Shown piece by piece: positions 54,894 to 62,969 of a stretch of 64,000 nt of DNA. The notes under the pieces were generated by a model. The model was not told where the DNA came from, did not search any database, and saw only the letters and a program-made list of their open reading frames with translations. Position 1 is the stretch's first letter. Each line of letters starts with the position of its first letter. Source of the DNA: Microvirga arsenatis (GTDB lineage Bacteria > Pseudomonadota > Alphaproteobacteria > Rhizobiales > Beijerinckiaceae); NCBI RefSeq assembly GCF_009910705.1, contig NZ_JAAAXJ010000006.1, forward strand, positions 124,001 through 188,000. The letters are read 5' to 3'. Made by a program: the position numbers and the translations under genes.

Positions 54894-56096
54894 ATGCCTC
54901 TCGATCCTCGCGCAGCTCCCAGCCGCAACTTCAACCTGGCAAACTGGAAGATCGGCCTTCCCATCGACACGGGCGGCGGTTTCGCCGGCAGGGCCATCGA
55001 GGTGAAGAACCTATCCGGCTACAAGCATTCCAAGTATTTCTTCACCGGTCCCGACGGCGCGATGACCTTCGTCGCTCCGGTGGAGGGCGCCACCACCAGC
55101 GGCTCCTCCTATGCCCGCTCCGAGCTGCGCGAGATGAAAGGTACGGCGAAGGCCGCCTGGACACTGGCGCAGGGGGGCGTCATGTCCGCAACCCTCGAGA
55201 TCGACCACGCGCCGATCAAGTTCAACGGCAAGCCGGGTCGCATCGTCGTCGGCCAGATCCACGGCAAGGACGACGAGCTGGTGCGTCTGTACTGGGAGAA
55301 CGGCAAGCTCTACTTCGCCAACGACCAGGCCGGCTCCAACAACACCGAGCAGAAGTTCTACTTCGTCAACGCCTCGGGCCAGCAGCCGAGCGTGTCGCTC
55401 GACGAGCGCTTCTCCTACACGATCAACGCCAAGGGCGACAATCTCGAGGTGACGGTCTACGCCGACGGCCAGATCTACAAGTCCGTCTCCAAGATCAACA
55501 GCGTCTGGCAGTCCGACGCCTTCTACTTCAAGGCCGGCGCCTACCTGGGGGTCAATGAAACCCAGGGCACAGGTTATGGGCAGGTATCGTTCTATGCCCT
55601 GTCCTTTTCCCACAGCGCCAAGGCAATCTCCCAGAAATCGGGGGCTGCGCCGATCAAGGGGGATGCCGGGAAGAACATCCTGAACGGCAAGGCCAGCCCG
55701 GACATCTTCTACAGCGGCTATGGCAACGACGTTCTTCACGGCGGTGGGGGAAAGGACGTCTTCGTGTTCGACACCAAGCTCGGAACATCCAAGACGGATC
55801 GGAGCGTCAATTTCGACAGGATCCAGGATTTCAGCGCCGGAAGCGACTCGATCTGGCTCGACGATCGGATCTTCACCGCGCTCGGCAAAGGAAAGCCGAG
55901 CCAGCCGGCTCCATTGAAAAAGGACCTCTTTGTCGATGGCCTGAGAGCGAAGGATAAGAACGACTATGTGCTCTATGACAGGAAGACCGGCATCCTGGCC
56001 TATGATCCCGATGGATCAGGCTCCAAGGGCGCTATCGAGTTCGCGCGGCTTAAAGCCGGAACGTTGCTGACGCACAAGGATCTGTTCATCGTCTAG
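54894..56096 (+). CDS. PL7-family alginate lyase with RTX-type C-terminus
   Basis: A 400-residue protein. Residues about 10-235 match polysaccharide lyase family 7: RSELREM (near 75), the catalytic QIH (near 121) and YFKAGAY (near 212). The enzyme cleaves alginate or related uronans by beta-elimination. Residues about 250-400 form a serralysin/RTX-like C-terminal domain with GYGNDVLHGGGGKDVFVFD and DRIQDFSAGSDSIWLDD, the form associated with type I secretion. There is no Sec signal, consistent with type I export. The start has a poor ribosome site. It could use the secretion system at 32410-37732 or another one. Confidence 0.87.
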   Translation: MPLDPRAAPSRNFNLANWKIGLPIDTGGGFAGRAIEVKNLSGYKHSKYFFTGPDGAMTFVAPVEGATTSGSSYARSELREMKGTAKAAWTLAQGGVMSATLEIDHAPIKFNGKPGRIVVGQIHGKDDELVRLYWENGKLYFANDQAGSNNTEQKFYFVNASGQQPSVSLDERFSYTINAKGDNLEVTVYADGQIYKSVSKINSVWQSDAFYFKAGAYLGVNETQGTGYGQVSFYALSFSHSAKAISQKSGAAPIKGDAGKNILNGKASPDIFYSGYGNDVLHGGGGKDVFVFDTKLGTSKTDRSVNFDRIQDFSAGSDSIWLDDRIFTALGKGKPSQPAPLKKDLFVDGLRAKDKNDYVLYDRKTGILAYDPDGSGSKGAIEFARLKAGTLLTHKDLFIV

Positions 56097-56111
56097 CGGA
56101 GGCTGGCAGCC

Positions 56112-56423
56112 TTAAGGATTGCGCGCCCAGCTTGCCAGAGATGTCTCCGGATTCCTGTCGGTCGGAACGGCAACCCTCACGGGGGCAGGAGGGGTCTCTC
56201 GCGTCATGCAGTCTCTCATCTGCGCCCTGCGGGCTGTTTTGATCGTCCTGCGGTAATCCGGCAACGAGAAGCTGTAGGTGCGATGAATCAAACGTGTTTC
56301 GCGGTAACATGCATCCCACCGGGCCTTGCCCTCTGGGGTGGAAGCCCACGCTCCGGGCTCCGCCGACGCGCCGGCCGATGCAAGAACTCCGAGAACGAAC
56401 ACTGCTACTGGTAAACGACGCAT
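56112..56423 (-). CDS. Small exported protein of unknown function
   Basis: A 103-residue protein. The ATG at 56423 gives a clean signal peptide (RRLPVAVFVLGVLASAGASA); the frame is open to 56480 but without one. The mature part is short, basic and has two cysteines (WDACYRETRL and MRDCMTRE) that may form a disulfide. No family recognised. It stands alone between the alginate lyase (convergent) and a 137-base gap before a DUF2865 gene. Confidence 0.6.
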   Translation of the reverse strand: MRRLPVAVFVLGVLASAGASAEPGAWASTPEGKARWDACYRETRLIHRTYSFSLPDYRRTIKTARRAQMRDCMTRETPPAPVRVAVPTDRNPETSLASWARNP

Positions 56424-56560
56424 CGCTGACTCACATTTGGGATCGACCTGACGCGAGGGGACAACAACATTTAAGCCCATTCGTTTCAGCTGGGCCGTTT
56501 GGAACTCTCTTCCTTAAGTCGATACCTTTCCTGGGCAGGATTCCGACTGAAGCTGTGGTC

Positions 56561-57556
56561 CTACGGCAAGGGAACGGGGATGATGTCGGGCGCAATGATC
56601 CGGATGGGCTTGGTGTGACCGGCAGGAGGAGAGGACGTCCCGATGGTGCCGGTGACCTCCGGATCGGGAACGGACGAAGGCTTTGTTAGCGATGCTTCGG
56701 TGACACCTCCTTCCAGCCTATCCCGCCTCGCTTTCGGTCTCCTCAACATCGCGTTCGCCATCTGCTGCGACATGGCCTCCGTCACGATGACGTCGCCCTT
56801 CCTGCGCTCGATCATGCCTTCGGCCTTGCGCAATGCCCGCGCCCAGGTCTCGTCGGGCTTCTTGCAGGAGCAGCTCGGATCATAGGCTTTCCGATAGCGC
56901 AGCGCGTTCGGCAGCCTCATGTACGGTTCGCCTGTATCTGAGACGGCCTCTTCGATGTTTCCTTCCCTCGGAGCGTGAAAGACCATGACCTCCGCATTGG
57001 GGCACAAGGCTCTGCACAGGGACACAACGCTGTTTCTTCCTGCCGGCCGGCTGTCCAGGGGGAAGTAGCCGCCGTCGCAGGACCTGACGCATACGAGCTG
57101 CCCTCCGCCTTTGAAGCCCGTTGAGGGCATGGATTCCGGCCTCGCGAAATCATCGCAGGCCCTGGCGACGGCGGCCCTGAGCTGGCGCCGGCGTTCATTC
57201 ACGGCGTCGGCATCGGCCGACTGGTTGAGCAGCGCCTGGTAGCTTGCCTGCAAGGAGCGGATCTGTCCGGCAATGGGTCCACAGGCCGGAGGTGTCTGGA
57301 AGAGAAAGCCTCCCTGGCCGCAGCCGATCGCCCGGTAATAGCCTGCCAAGCGCTCGATTTCCGCACGTTGCCGGGCCGCATTGGCTTCCGCCATGCGCGT
57401 TGAGGCGCCGCTGCGGTTCAGGGATGCAAGTTCCGCTCTGTACCTCTCGCAGGCTTCCGGCTGGGCGAGGGCCCCGTCCTGGGCTGACAGCATCGCAAGC
57501 AGGGCCATCCCGGCAACCAGCAGCAGCTTCTGCGTGAGCTTCAGAGGCACCAGCAT
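56561..57556 (-). CDS. DUF2865-domain exported protein
   Basis: A 331-residue protein with an N-terminal signal segment (KLLLVAGMALLAMLSAQDGALA). The first 130 mature residues are helical and probably coiled coil; the C-terminal part has the DUF2865 pattern QLVCVRSCDGGYFPL, SLCRALCPNAEVMVF, DPSCSCKKPDETWARAL. The cysteines are likely disulfide-bonded in the periplasm. Function unknown, common in Hyphomicrobiales. The ATG at 57556 has AGGAGAG ahead and is chosen over a frame open to 57757. Confidence 0.8.
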   Translation of the reverse strand: MLVPLKLTQKLLLVAGMALLAMLSAQDGALAQPEACERYRAELASLNRSGASTRMAEANAARQRAEIERLAGYYRAIGCGQGGFLFQTPPACGPIAGQIRSLQASYQALLNQSADADAVNERRRQLRAAVARACDDFARPESMPSTGFKGGGQLVCVRSCDGGYFPLDSRPAGRNSVVSLCRALCPNAEVMVFHAPREGNIEEAVSDTGEPYMRLPNALRYRKAYDPSCSCKKPDETWARALRKAEGMIERRKGDVIVTEAMSQQMANAMLRRPKARRDRLEGGVTEASLTKPSSVPDPEVTGTIGTSSPPAGHTKPIRIIAPDIIPVPLP

Positions 57557-57877
57557 GCCCGCTCTCCTGTCCCGAAGGCATTGCTCCCGATGACCGGACC
57601 TCCTGCCTTGCCGAAAGCCACGGATGAGGCAGAAATCTCGGTCAATTGTTAAGCCAAGGAACGCAGCCGCGGTTCCCGCGCTACCGCTTTTGCGGGAGGA
57701 GCTTTCGGGGCGTTTGCTCTCAGGAAGGCGAAGGCAAGAGATTACGTATGGTAACAAGCGCTCCGCGCCTCCGCCTGCCCAGAAAAGTGCCGTGGTGCGC
57801 GAGCGGGCGATTGTGCAGCTCGTAGAAGTTATTTAACTGGGCTCTTCCCTTCAGGACGGCTCTGGGCGTCGGGATCC
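57557..57877. other. Intergenic region between DUF2865 gene and AsnC-type gene
   Basis: About 320 bases with divergent genes on either side, so at least two promoters must lie here. GGAAC at 57659 has no CGTT at the ECF distance. I see no gene, no RNA and no strong dyad. Confidence 0.4.
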
Positions 57878-58306
57878 ATGGACGAGAAGAACCTTCAGAT
57901 CCTTCGCCTTCTTCAGCAGAATGCCCGGCTCCCCCTCAAGACTCTGGCCGGCAAGGTCGGCTTGGCGCGCAGCTCCGTTCGCGAGCGGATCGCCCGCCTG
58001 GAGGCGGAAGGCATCATCCGCGGCTACAAGGCGGACGTGCGGCCGGACCCTCAGGCAGGGGAAGCGGTCCGGGCCCTGCTCATGATCCGCCTCCGGCGGA
58101 CCCCGGCGCGTGAGGCGGTCTCGCGCATCACGGCCCTTCCGGCCGTTCGCCGCTGCCTTTCCGTCAGCGGCGATGTGGACCTTGTGGTGGAGATCGAAGC
58201 GGCTGCCATGTCCGCCCTCAACGCGGCCCGGGACGAGATCGCCCTCATGCCGGATGTGGCGGACGTCACGACGGCGATGGTGCTCAAGGACGAGAAGCCG
58301 GCCTGA
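57878..58306 (+). CDS. Lrp/AsnC-family regulator of the kinase-aminotransferase cluster
   Basis: A 142-residue protein with an N-terminal HTH (ILRLLQQNARLPLKTLAGKV, GLARSSVRERIARLEAEGII) and a RAM domain (ALLMIRLRRTPAREAV, SVSGDVDLVVEI). It lies 29 bases before the giant kinase-aminotransferase fusion gene on the same strand and probably governs it in response to an amine or amino acid. The gap contains two direct repeats spaced 20 bp, possible binding sites. Confidence 0.88.
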   Translation: MDEKNLQILRLLQQNARLPLKTLAGKVGLARSSVRERIARLEAEGIIRGYKADVRPDPQAGEAVRALLMIRLRRTPAREAVSRITALPAVRRCLSVSGDVDLVVEIEAAAMSALNAARDEIALMPDVADVTTAMVLKDEKPA

Positions 58307-58340
58307 GCCGCCGAAATGGCGGCCGAGCCGCCACAATGGC
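58305..58340 (+). repeat. Two 16-bp direct repeats spaced 20 bp
   Basis: GAGCCGCCGAAATGGC (58305-58320) recurs as GAGCCGCCACAATGGC (58325-58340), 14 of 16 bases identical, with a 20-bp period, so both lie on the same DNA face. They fill the gap between the AsnC-type gene and the fusion gene and overlap its start region. Confidence 0.5.
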
Positions 58341-61300
58341 AGGTGCGGCCGTCCCCGCCTCGATGCCAGATTCCGGGAAAGCCACAAGCCGGAATGCCGC
58401 CGTGACCATTCTCGACAACCCCCGTCCCGCCTTCTCGGATGCCGAAGCACGCGAGTTCCTGCGGTCACATTTCGGCGTCGAGGGTGAACTGAGCCCCCTG
58501 CCGAGCGAGCGGGATCAGAACTTCCGGGTCATGACGGCGGGAGGGCAGGCCCTGACGTTCAAGATCATGAATGCGGCAGAGCCCCTCCTGGCCATCGAGT
58601 TTCAGACCGCTCTCCTGCGCCATCTGGAGGACTGCGACCCGGATCTTGCCGTGCCCCGAATCGTGCCCGGCGCAGGCGGGCGGGACTACGTGCTGATCGA
58701 CGGCGCGGCGGGGCAGCATGCTCTGCGCCTCGTCACCTATCTTCCGGGCCACCCTCTCGCCCAAGAGGCAAAGACGGCCGAGGTCCTGCGCGGCCTTGGG
58801 AGCCTGCTCGGCCGACTCGACCGGGCCCTTGCCGGCTTCGGCCATCCCGGAGCGCACCGCTCCTTCGATTGGGAGATCCGCTCGACGCCCCTGGCCCGCG
58901 GGCGCCTGCATGCGGTGACCGACCCCGAGCAGCGCCGTCTCGTGGAGAAGGCCCTCGACATCTACGACAGCCGCGTCGCGCCGTCCCTGAAGCATCTGCG
59001 CTCCGGCGTCATCCACAACGATGCCAATGACTGGAACGTGCTTGTCGCCGATGGGCGGGTGAACGGGCTCATCGACTTCGGGGATGCCGTGCACTCGCCC
59101 ATCGCGGCCGAGATCGCCGTCGCCTGCACCTATGCGATGCTGGAGGAGGGGAGCCCCATCGAGGCGGCGGCCCGGATCGTCGCCGGCTATCACGCCGAGC
59201 ATCCCCTCCAGGATGCGGAATTCGCCGTGATCCTGGATCTGGTCATGGCGCGCCTCGCCATCAGCGTCACCATGTCGGCAGCCCGCCGCATGGGCGCGGC
59301 CGACGACCCCTATCTCTTCGTGAGCGAAAAGCCCGCCTGGGATCTGCTCCGGAAGCTCTCCGCGGTCGACCATCGCATCGCAACCGGGATCCTGCGCCAG
59401 GCCTGCGGCCTCGAGGCCGCACCGGGAGCACGCCGGATCCGGGAGTGGCTGTCCGCCAACCGGCGGAACCTGGCGCCCCTCATGAACCCGCACCCTGTGC
59501 GCCAGGCCAAGCACGTCCTGGACCTCGGCAGCCCTGACGAGCCGCTGGCTGCTGCCAGCGCGGCCCAGGATCACGAGGCCGCAGACCGCGCCTATGCCGA
59601 ACTCGTGCGCAGGCATGGCTTTAGCCTCGGCCTCGGTCCGTGGGGAGAGCGGCGCATCATCTACACCGCGCCGTTCTTCGAGTCCGTGCTGGCGGAAGGG
59701 ACGCGCCGCAACGTCCATCTCGGCCTCGACATCTTCGCTCCGGCAGGAACGGAGATGTTCACGCCTCTGGCCGCGACCGTGGTCGCCGCTACGATCAACC
59801 CGGAGCCGCAGGATTACGGCGGGCTGATCCTGCTCGAGCACGAGCCCGAGCCGGGCCTGCGCTTCTGGACGCTCTGGGGGCATCTCGACCATGCCTCCGT
59901 CCGGGAGCGCCGCGTCGGCGAGCGGCTGGATGCCGGGGCCTTCGTCGCGCGGCTCGGCGATTACGCGGAAAACGGCGGCTGGGTGCCCCACGTCCACCTG
60001 CAGCTCAGCACGACCCGTTACGAGGATGTGAGCATCATCCCCGGCGTCGGCGAGGAAGCCTATGTCGATGTCTGGGCCGACCTCTATCCCCGCCCCTACG
60101 ATTTCGCAGGCCTGACCATCGAAGCCTTCGAGCGCACCGGCCGCACGAGGGAGGAGCTGATCGAGAAGCGGCGCGAGCGGCTGGGGCGCAACGTCAGCTT
60201 GTCTTACAGCACGCCGCTGAAGATGGTGCGCGGCGAGGGCGTCTGGCTCATCGACGACACGGGACGTGCCTATCTCGACTGCTACAACAACGTCGCCCAT
60301 CTTGGACACTGCCATCCGAACGTGGTGCAGGCCATCGCCCGGCAGGCGGCGCTTCTCAACACCAACACGCGCTACCTGCACGACACGATCATCGACTATA
60401 CGGAGAGGCTCTCCCGGACCCTGCCAAAGGAACTCGACACCTTCTTCGTCGTCTGCACCGGCAGCGAGGCGAACGATCTGGCCCTGCGCATGGCGCGAAC
60501 CTATACCGGCCGCAACGACGTGGTGGTTCTGGACTGGGCCTATCATGGCCATACCCAGGCTCTCATCGACATCAGCCCCTACAAGTATAAGCGGAAGGGA
60601 GGGCGCGGGCGCCCGGATTTCACTCACGAGCTTCCGATTCCCGAGATCTACCGCGCCCCCATCGCCGGGACGCCTGAGGAGATCGGTGGTCACTATGCCG
60701 GCGAGGCAGGCAGGATCATTGCCGACATGGCTGCGTCGGGCCGTGTTCCCGCAGCCTTCATCGCGGAAACCATCCCGAGCGTGGCTGGACAGATCTTCCT
60801 GCCCCCGGGATACCTGAAGGATGTCTATTCCCATGTCCGCGCCGCGGGCGGGATCGCCATCGCCGACGAGGTGCAGGTCGGGTTCGGCCGCGTCGGAAGC
60901 GCCATGTGGGCGTTCGAGGAACATGGCGTCGTTCCGGACATCGTCACCATGGGCAAGCCCATCGGCAACGGTCATCCGCTCGCCGTCGTCGCGGTGCGCC
61001 GCGAGATCGCAACGGCTTTTGCCAACGGCATGGAGTATTTCAACACCTTCGGCGGAAACCCTGTCTCCTGTGCCGCCGGGCTTGCGGTTCTCGACACCAT
61101 CGAGCAGGAGGGCCTGCTCGCCAACGCCTCCGATCAGGGAGCCTACCTCCTCCAAGGCATGCGGCGCCTGCAGGAGAAGTATCCGGCCGTCGGCGACGTG
61201 CGCGGGCGGGGGCTGTTCCTCGGGATCGAGATGGTGCGCGACCGCTCGACCAAGGAGCATGCGGGAGACATCGCATCCAAGATTTCCAACAGGGCCAAGG

Positions 61301-61437
61301 AACTCGGTGTTCTCATGGGGACGGATGGACCGCATGACAACGTCATCAAGCTGCGTCCGCCGATGATCTTCGGCCGGGAGCACGCGGATCTGCTGCTGGA
61401 GGTTCTCGATCGGGCGATGGCCGACATTCTTCATTGA
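58336..61437 (+). CDS. Kinase / M23-like / class III aminotransferase fusion protein
   Basis: A 1033-residue protein with three parts. Residues about 30-370: aminoglycoside phosphotransferase-like kinase (IHNDANDWNVL and LIDFGDA, with catalytic and metal-binding Asp). Residues about 440-570: an M23-type beta fold with HLGLDIFAPAGTEMFTP and VPHVHLQL. Residues about 610-1033: class III PLP aminotransferase, with HCHPNVV, GSEANDLALRM, ADEVQVGFGR and PLP lysine K874 (MGKPIGNGHP). Such fusions are known in alphaproteobacteria; they may phosphorylate an amino alcohol or hydroxy-amino acid and then remove its phosphate and amino group. The start is uncertain, no ribosome site is evident; ATGs at 58336 and 58363 and a GTG at 58402 are options. 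Confidence 0.85.
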   Translation: MAGAAVPASMPDSGKATSRNAAVTILDNPRPAFSDAEAREFLRSHFGVEGELSPLPSERDQNFRVMTAGGQALTFKIMNAAEPLLAIEFQTALLRHLEDCDPDLAVPRIVPGAGGRDYVLIDGAAGQHALRLVTYLPGHPLAQEAKTAEVLRGLGSLLGRLDRALAGFGHPGAHRSFDWEIRSTPLARGRLHAVTDPEQRRLVEKALDIYDSRVAPSLKHLRSGVIHNDANDWNVLVADGRVNGLIDFGDAVHSPIAAEIAVACTYAMLEEGSPIEAAARIVAGYHAEHPLQDAEFAVILDLVMARLAISVTMSAARRMGAADDPYLFVSEKPAWDLLRKLSAVDHRIATGILRQACGLEAAPGARRIREWLSANRRNLAPLMNPHPVRQAKHVLDLGSPDEPLAAASAAQDHEAADRAYAELVRRHGFSLGLGPWGERRIIYTAPFFESVLAEGTRRNVHLGLDIFAPAGTEMFTPLAATVVAATINPEPQDYGGLILLEHEPEPGLRFWTLWGHLDHASVRERRVGERLDAGAFVARLGDYAENGGWVPHVHLQLSTTRYEDVSIIPGVGEEAYVDVWADLYPRPYDFAGLTIEAFERTGRTREELIEKRRERLGRNVSLSYSTPLKMVRGEGVWLIDDTGRAYLDCYNNVAHLGHCHPNVVQAIARQAALLNTNTRYLHDTIIDYTERLSRTLPKELDTFFVVCTGSEANDLALRMARTYTGRNDVVVLDWAYHGHTQALIDISPYKYKRKGGRGRPDFTHELPIPEIYRAPIAGTPEEIGGHYAGEAGRIIADMAASGRVPAAFIAETIPSVAGQIFLPPGYLKDVYSHVRAAGGIAIADEVQVGFGRVGSAMWAFEEHGVVPDIVTMGKPIGNGHPLAVVAVRREIATAFANGMEYFNTFGGNPVSCAAGLAVLDTIEQEGLLANASDQGAYLLQGMRRLQEKYPAVGDVRGRGLFLGIEMVRDRSTKEHAGDIASKISNRAKELGVLMGTDGPHDNVIKLRPPMIFGREHADLLLEVLDRAMADILH

Positions 61438-61567
61438 GTCTGTGATGGGCTGGAGTTCAAGGCGGCATGCCGGACGGGGATTGATCGTTGCGGGGATGCT
61501 CAGGTGACCTTTATGGCCGGGACCCGGCACGCTACGCTCGGACCATCGATAGGGATCGGGGGCATTC

Positions 61568-62863
61568 ATGATTGACTACGGAGATACCTACTACGCCCGC
61601 ACTCTCAGCGACGGTGCGCAGCGCTCCGTGCTGGAGGGTCAGGTCAAGGCCGATGTGGCGATTGTCGGAGGCGGCCTTGCGGGCCTCACGGCTGCTCTCG
61701 ATCTTGCGCGGTCGGGCCGCTCGGTGGCGGTTCTCGAGGCGCAGCGGGTCGGCTGGGGCGCATCCGGCCGCAACGGGGGCTTCGTCGGCCCAGGCTATGC
61801 GACGAGCCATGCCAATATCACGCGGATGGTGGGCCCGGAGAGAGCGCGGGAGTTGCACCGGCTTTCGATGGAGGGCGTGCGGATCGTCGAGGAGAACATC
61901 GACGCACTGGGCATGAGCGACAACAAGCGCGTCTACGGCAAGCTCAGCGTGCTGCGGTATCATGATCCCGACGGGCTGAAGCAGCACTGCGAGATGATGG
62001 AACGGGAGTTCGGCTATCGCCTCGAAGTGATGCCGACGGAGGCCGTTCGAGCCGTCCTGCGCTCGACGAAATACCACCAAGCGCTTCACGACCCGGCATG
62101 CTTCCACTTCCATCCCCTCAACTATGCTCGGTCCCTTGCGAAGGCCATCGAGGAACGGGGCGGACGGATCTTCGAAGGATCGCGAGTCCTCGGGTGCGAC
62201 CTCGACGGAGCGGAGAAAATCTGCCGCACCGCCCGCGGAGAGGTGAGGGCGCGCGAGGTGGTCCTGGCAGGAGGCGGTTACACGGATGATCTCGTGCCGC
62301 GCCTGCGCCGAAGCATCCTGCCCATCGCAACCTATGTGCTGCTGACCGAGGCCGCACCGGAGCGGCTTGCGGAGGCGGTGCGTACGCCGATGGCGATCAG
62401 CGACAATCGCCGTGCCGGGGACTACTACCGCCTTGTCGACGAAGGAACGCGGCTACTCTGGGGCGGGCGGATCACGACGCGCACGAGCGAGCCGCGCCGC
62501 CTCGCCGGGATGATGCAGAGGACCATGGTCGCCACCTATCCGCAGCTCAGGGGCGTGCGCGTCGAGACAGCCTGGTCGGGGCTCATGGCCTATGCGCGCC
62601 ATCTGATGCCGCTGATCGGCCGGCTCCAGCCAGGCGTCTGGTATGTCTTCGGATTCGGCGGCCGGGGCATGAATACCACAGCCATCGGTGGGCGGGTGAT
62701 TGCAGAGGGGATCCTCGGTCAGAGCGACCGCTACCGCTTGTACGAGCCTTTTGGCCTCGCCTGGAACGGCGGTCCCTTCGGCGTTGCCGCGGCGCAGCTC
62801 ACCTACTGGGCCTATCAGGCGATGGATCTTGCCAAGGAGCGCCGCGCGGTTGGCGCAGCCTGA
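61568..62863 (+). CDS. FAD-dependent amine/amino-acid oxidoreductase (DAO family)
   Basis: A 431-residue protein of the D-amino-acid oxidase-like superfamily, similar to PuuB/gamma-glutamylputrescine oxidoreductase. It has the FAD-binding DVAIVGGGLAGLTAALDLARSG, the GWGASGRNGGFVGPGYA segment typical of this subgroup, and the C-terminal VWYVFGFGGRGMNTTAIGG. It likely oxidises an amine or N-substituted amino acid. It starts 130 bases after the fusion gene on the same strand, so it may share the pathway, and is followed by a terminator. Confidence 0.88.
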   Translation: MIDYGDTYYARTLSDGAQRSVLEGQVKADVAIVGGGLAGLTAALDLARSGRSVAVLEAQRVGWGASGRNGGFVGPGYATSHANITRMVGPERARELHRLSMEGVRIVEENIDALGMSDNKRVYGKLSVLRYHDPDGLKQHCEMMEREFGYRLEVMPTEAVRAVLRSTKYHQALHDPACFHFHPLNYARSLAKAIEERGGRIFEGSRVLGCDLDGAEKICRTARGEVRAREVVLAGGGYTDDLVPRLRRSILPIATYVLLTEAAPERLAEAVRTPMAISDNRRAGDYYRLVDEGTRLLWGGRITTRTSEPRRLAGMMQRTMVATYPQLRGVRVETAWSGLMAYARHLMPLIGRLQPGVWYVFGFGGRGMNTTAIGGRVIAEGILGQSDRYRLYEPFGLAWNGGPFGVAAAQLTYWAYQAMDLAKERRAVGAA

Positions 62864-62904
62864 AGTGAATGCCCCTCTGGAACTCAGCCTGGAAGTGATC
62901 GAAG

Positions 62905-62927
62905 AGGCGCCTGTGAAGGCGCCTTTT
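62905..62927 (+). terminator. Rho-independent terminator after the oxidoreductase
   Basis: A 7-bp stem (62905-62911 with 62918-62924), six-base loop and a T-run. It lies 42 bases after the oxidoreductase stop, ahead of the convergent permease gene. Confidence 0.8.
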
Positions 62928-62969
62928 CACTGAGAGCTCTGAGCTCAAGCCAAGCGGGGCGCCGGACTG

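Noticed and set aside
57624-57836. A 70-codon plus-strand frame upstream of the second AsnC-type gene
   Set aside because: No ribosome site and no hydrophobic or conserved segment; treated as intergenic.
58465-61569. A 1034-codon open frame on the minus strand
   Set aside because: It lies exactly opposite the kinase-aminotransferase fusion, lacks any family motif and is a product of GC-rich codon use; the plus strand carries the real domains.
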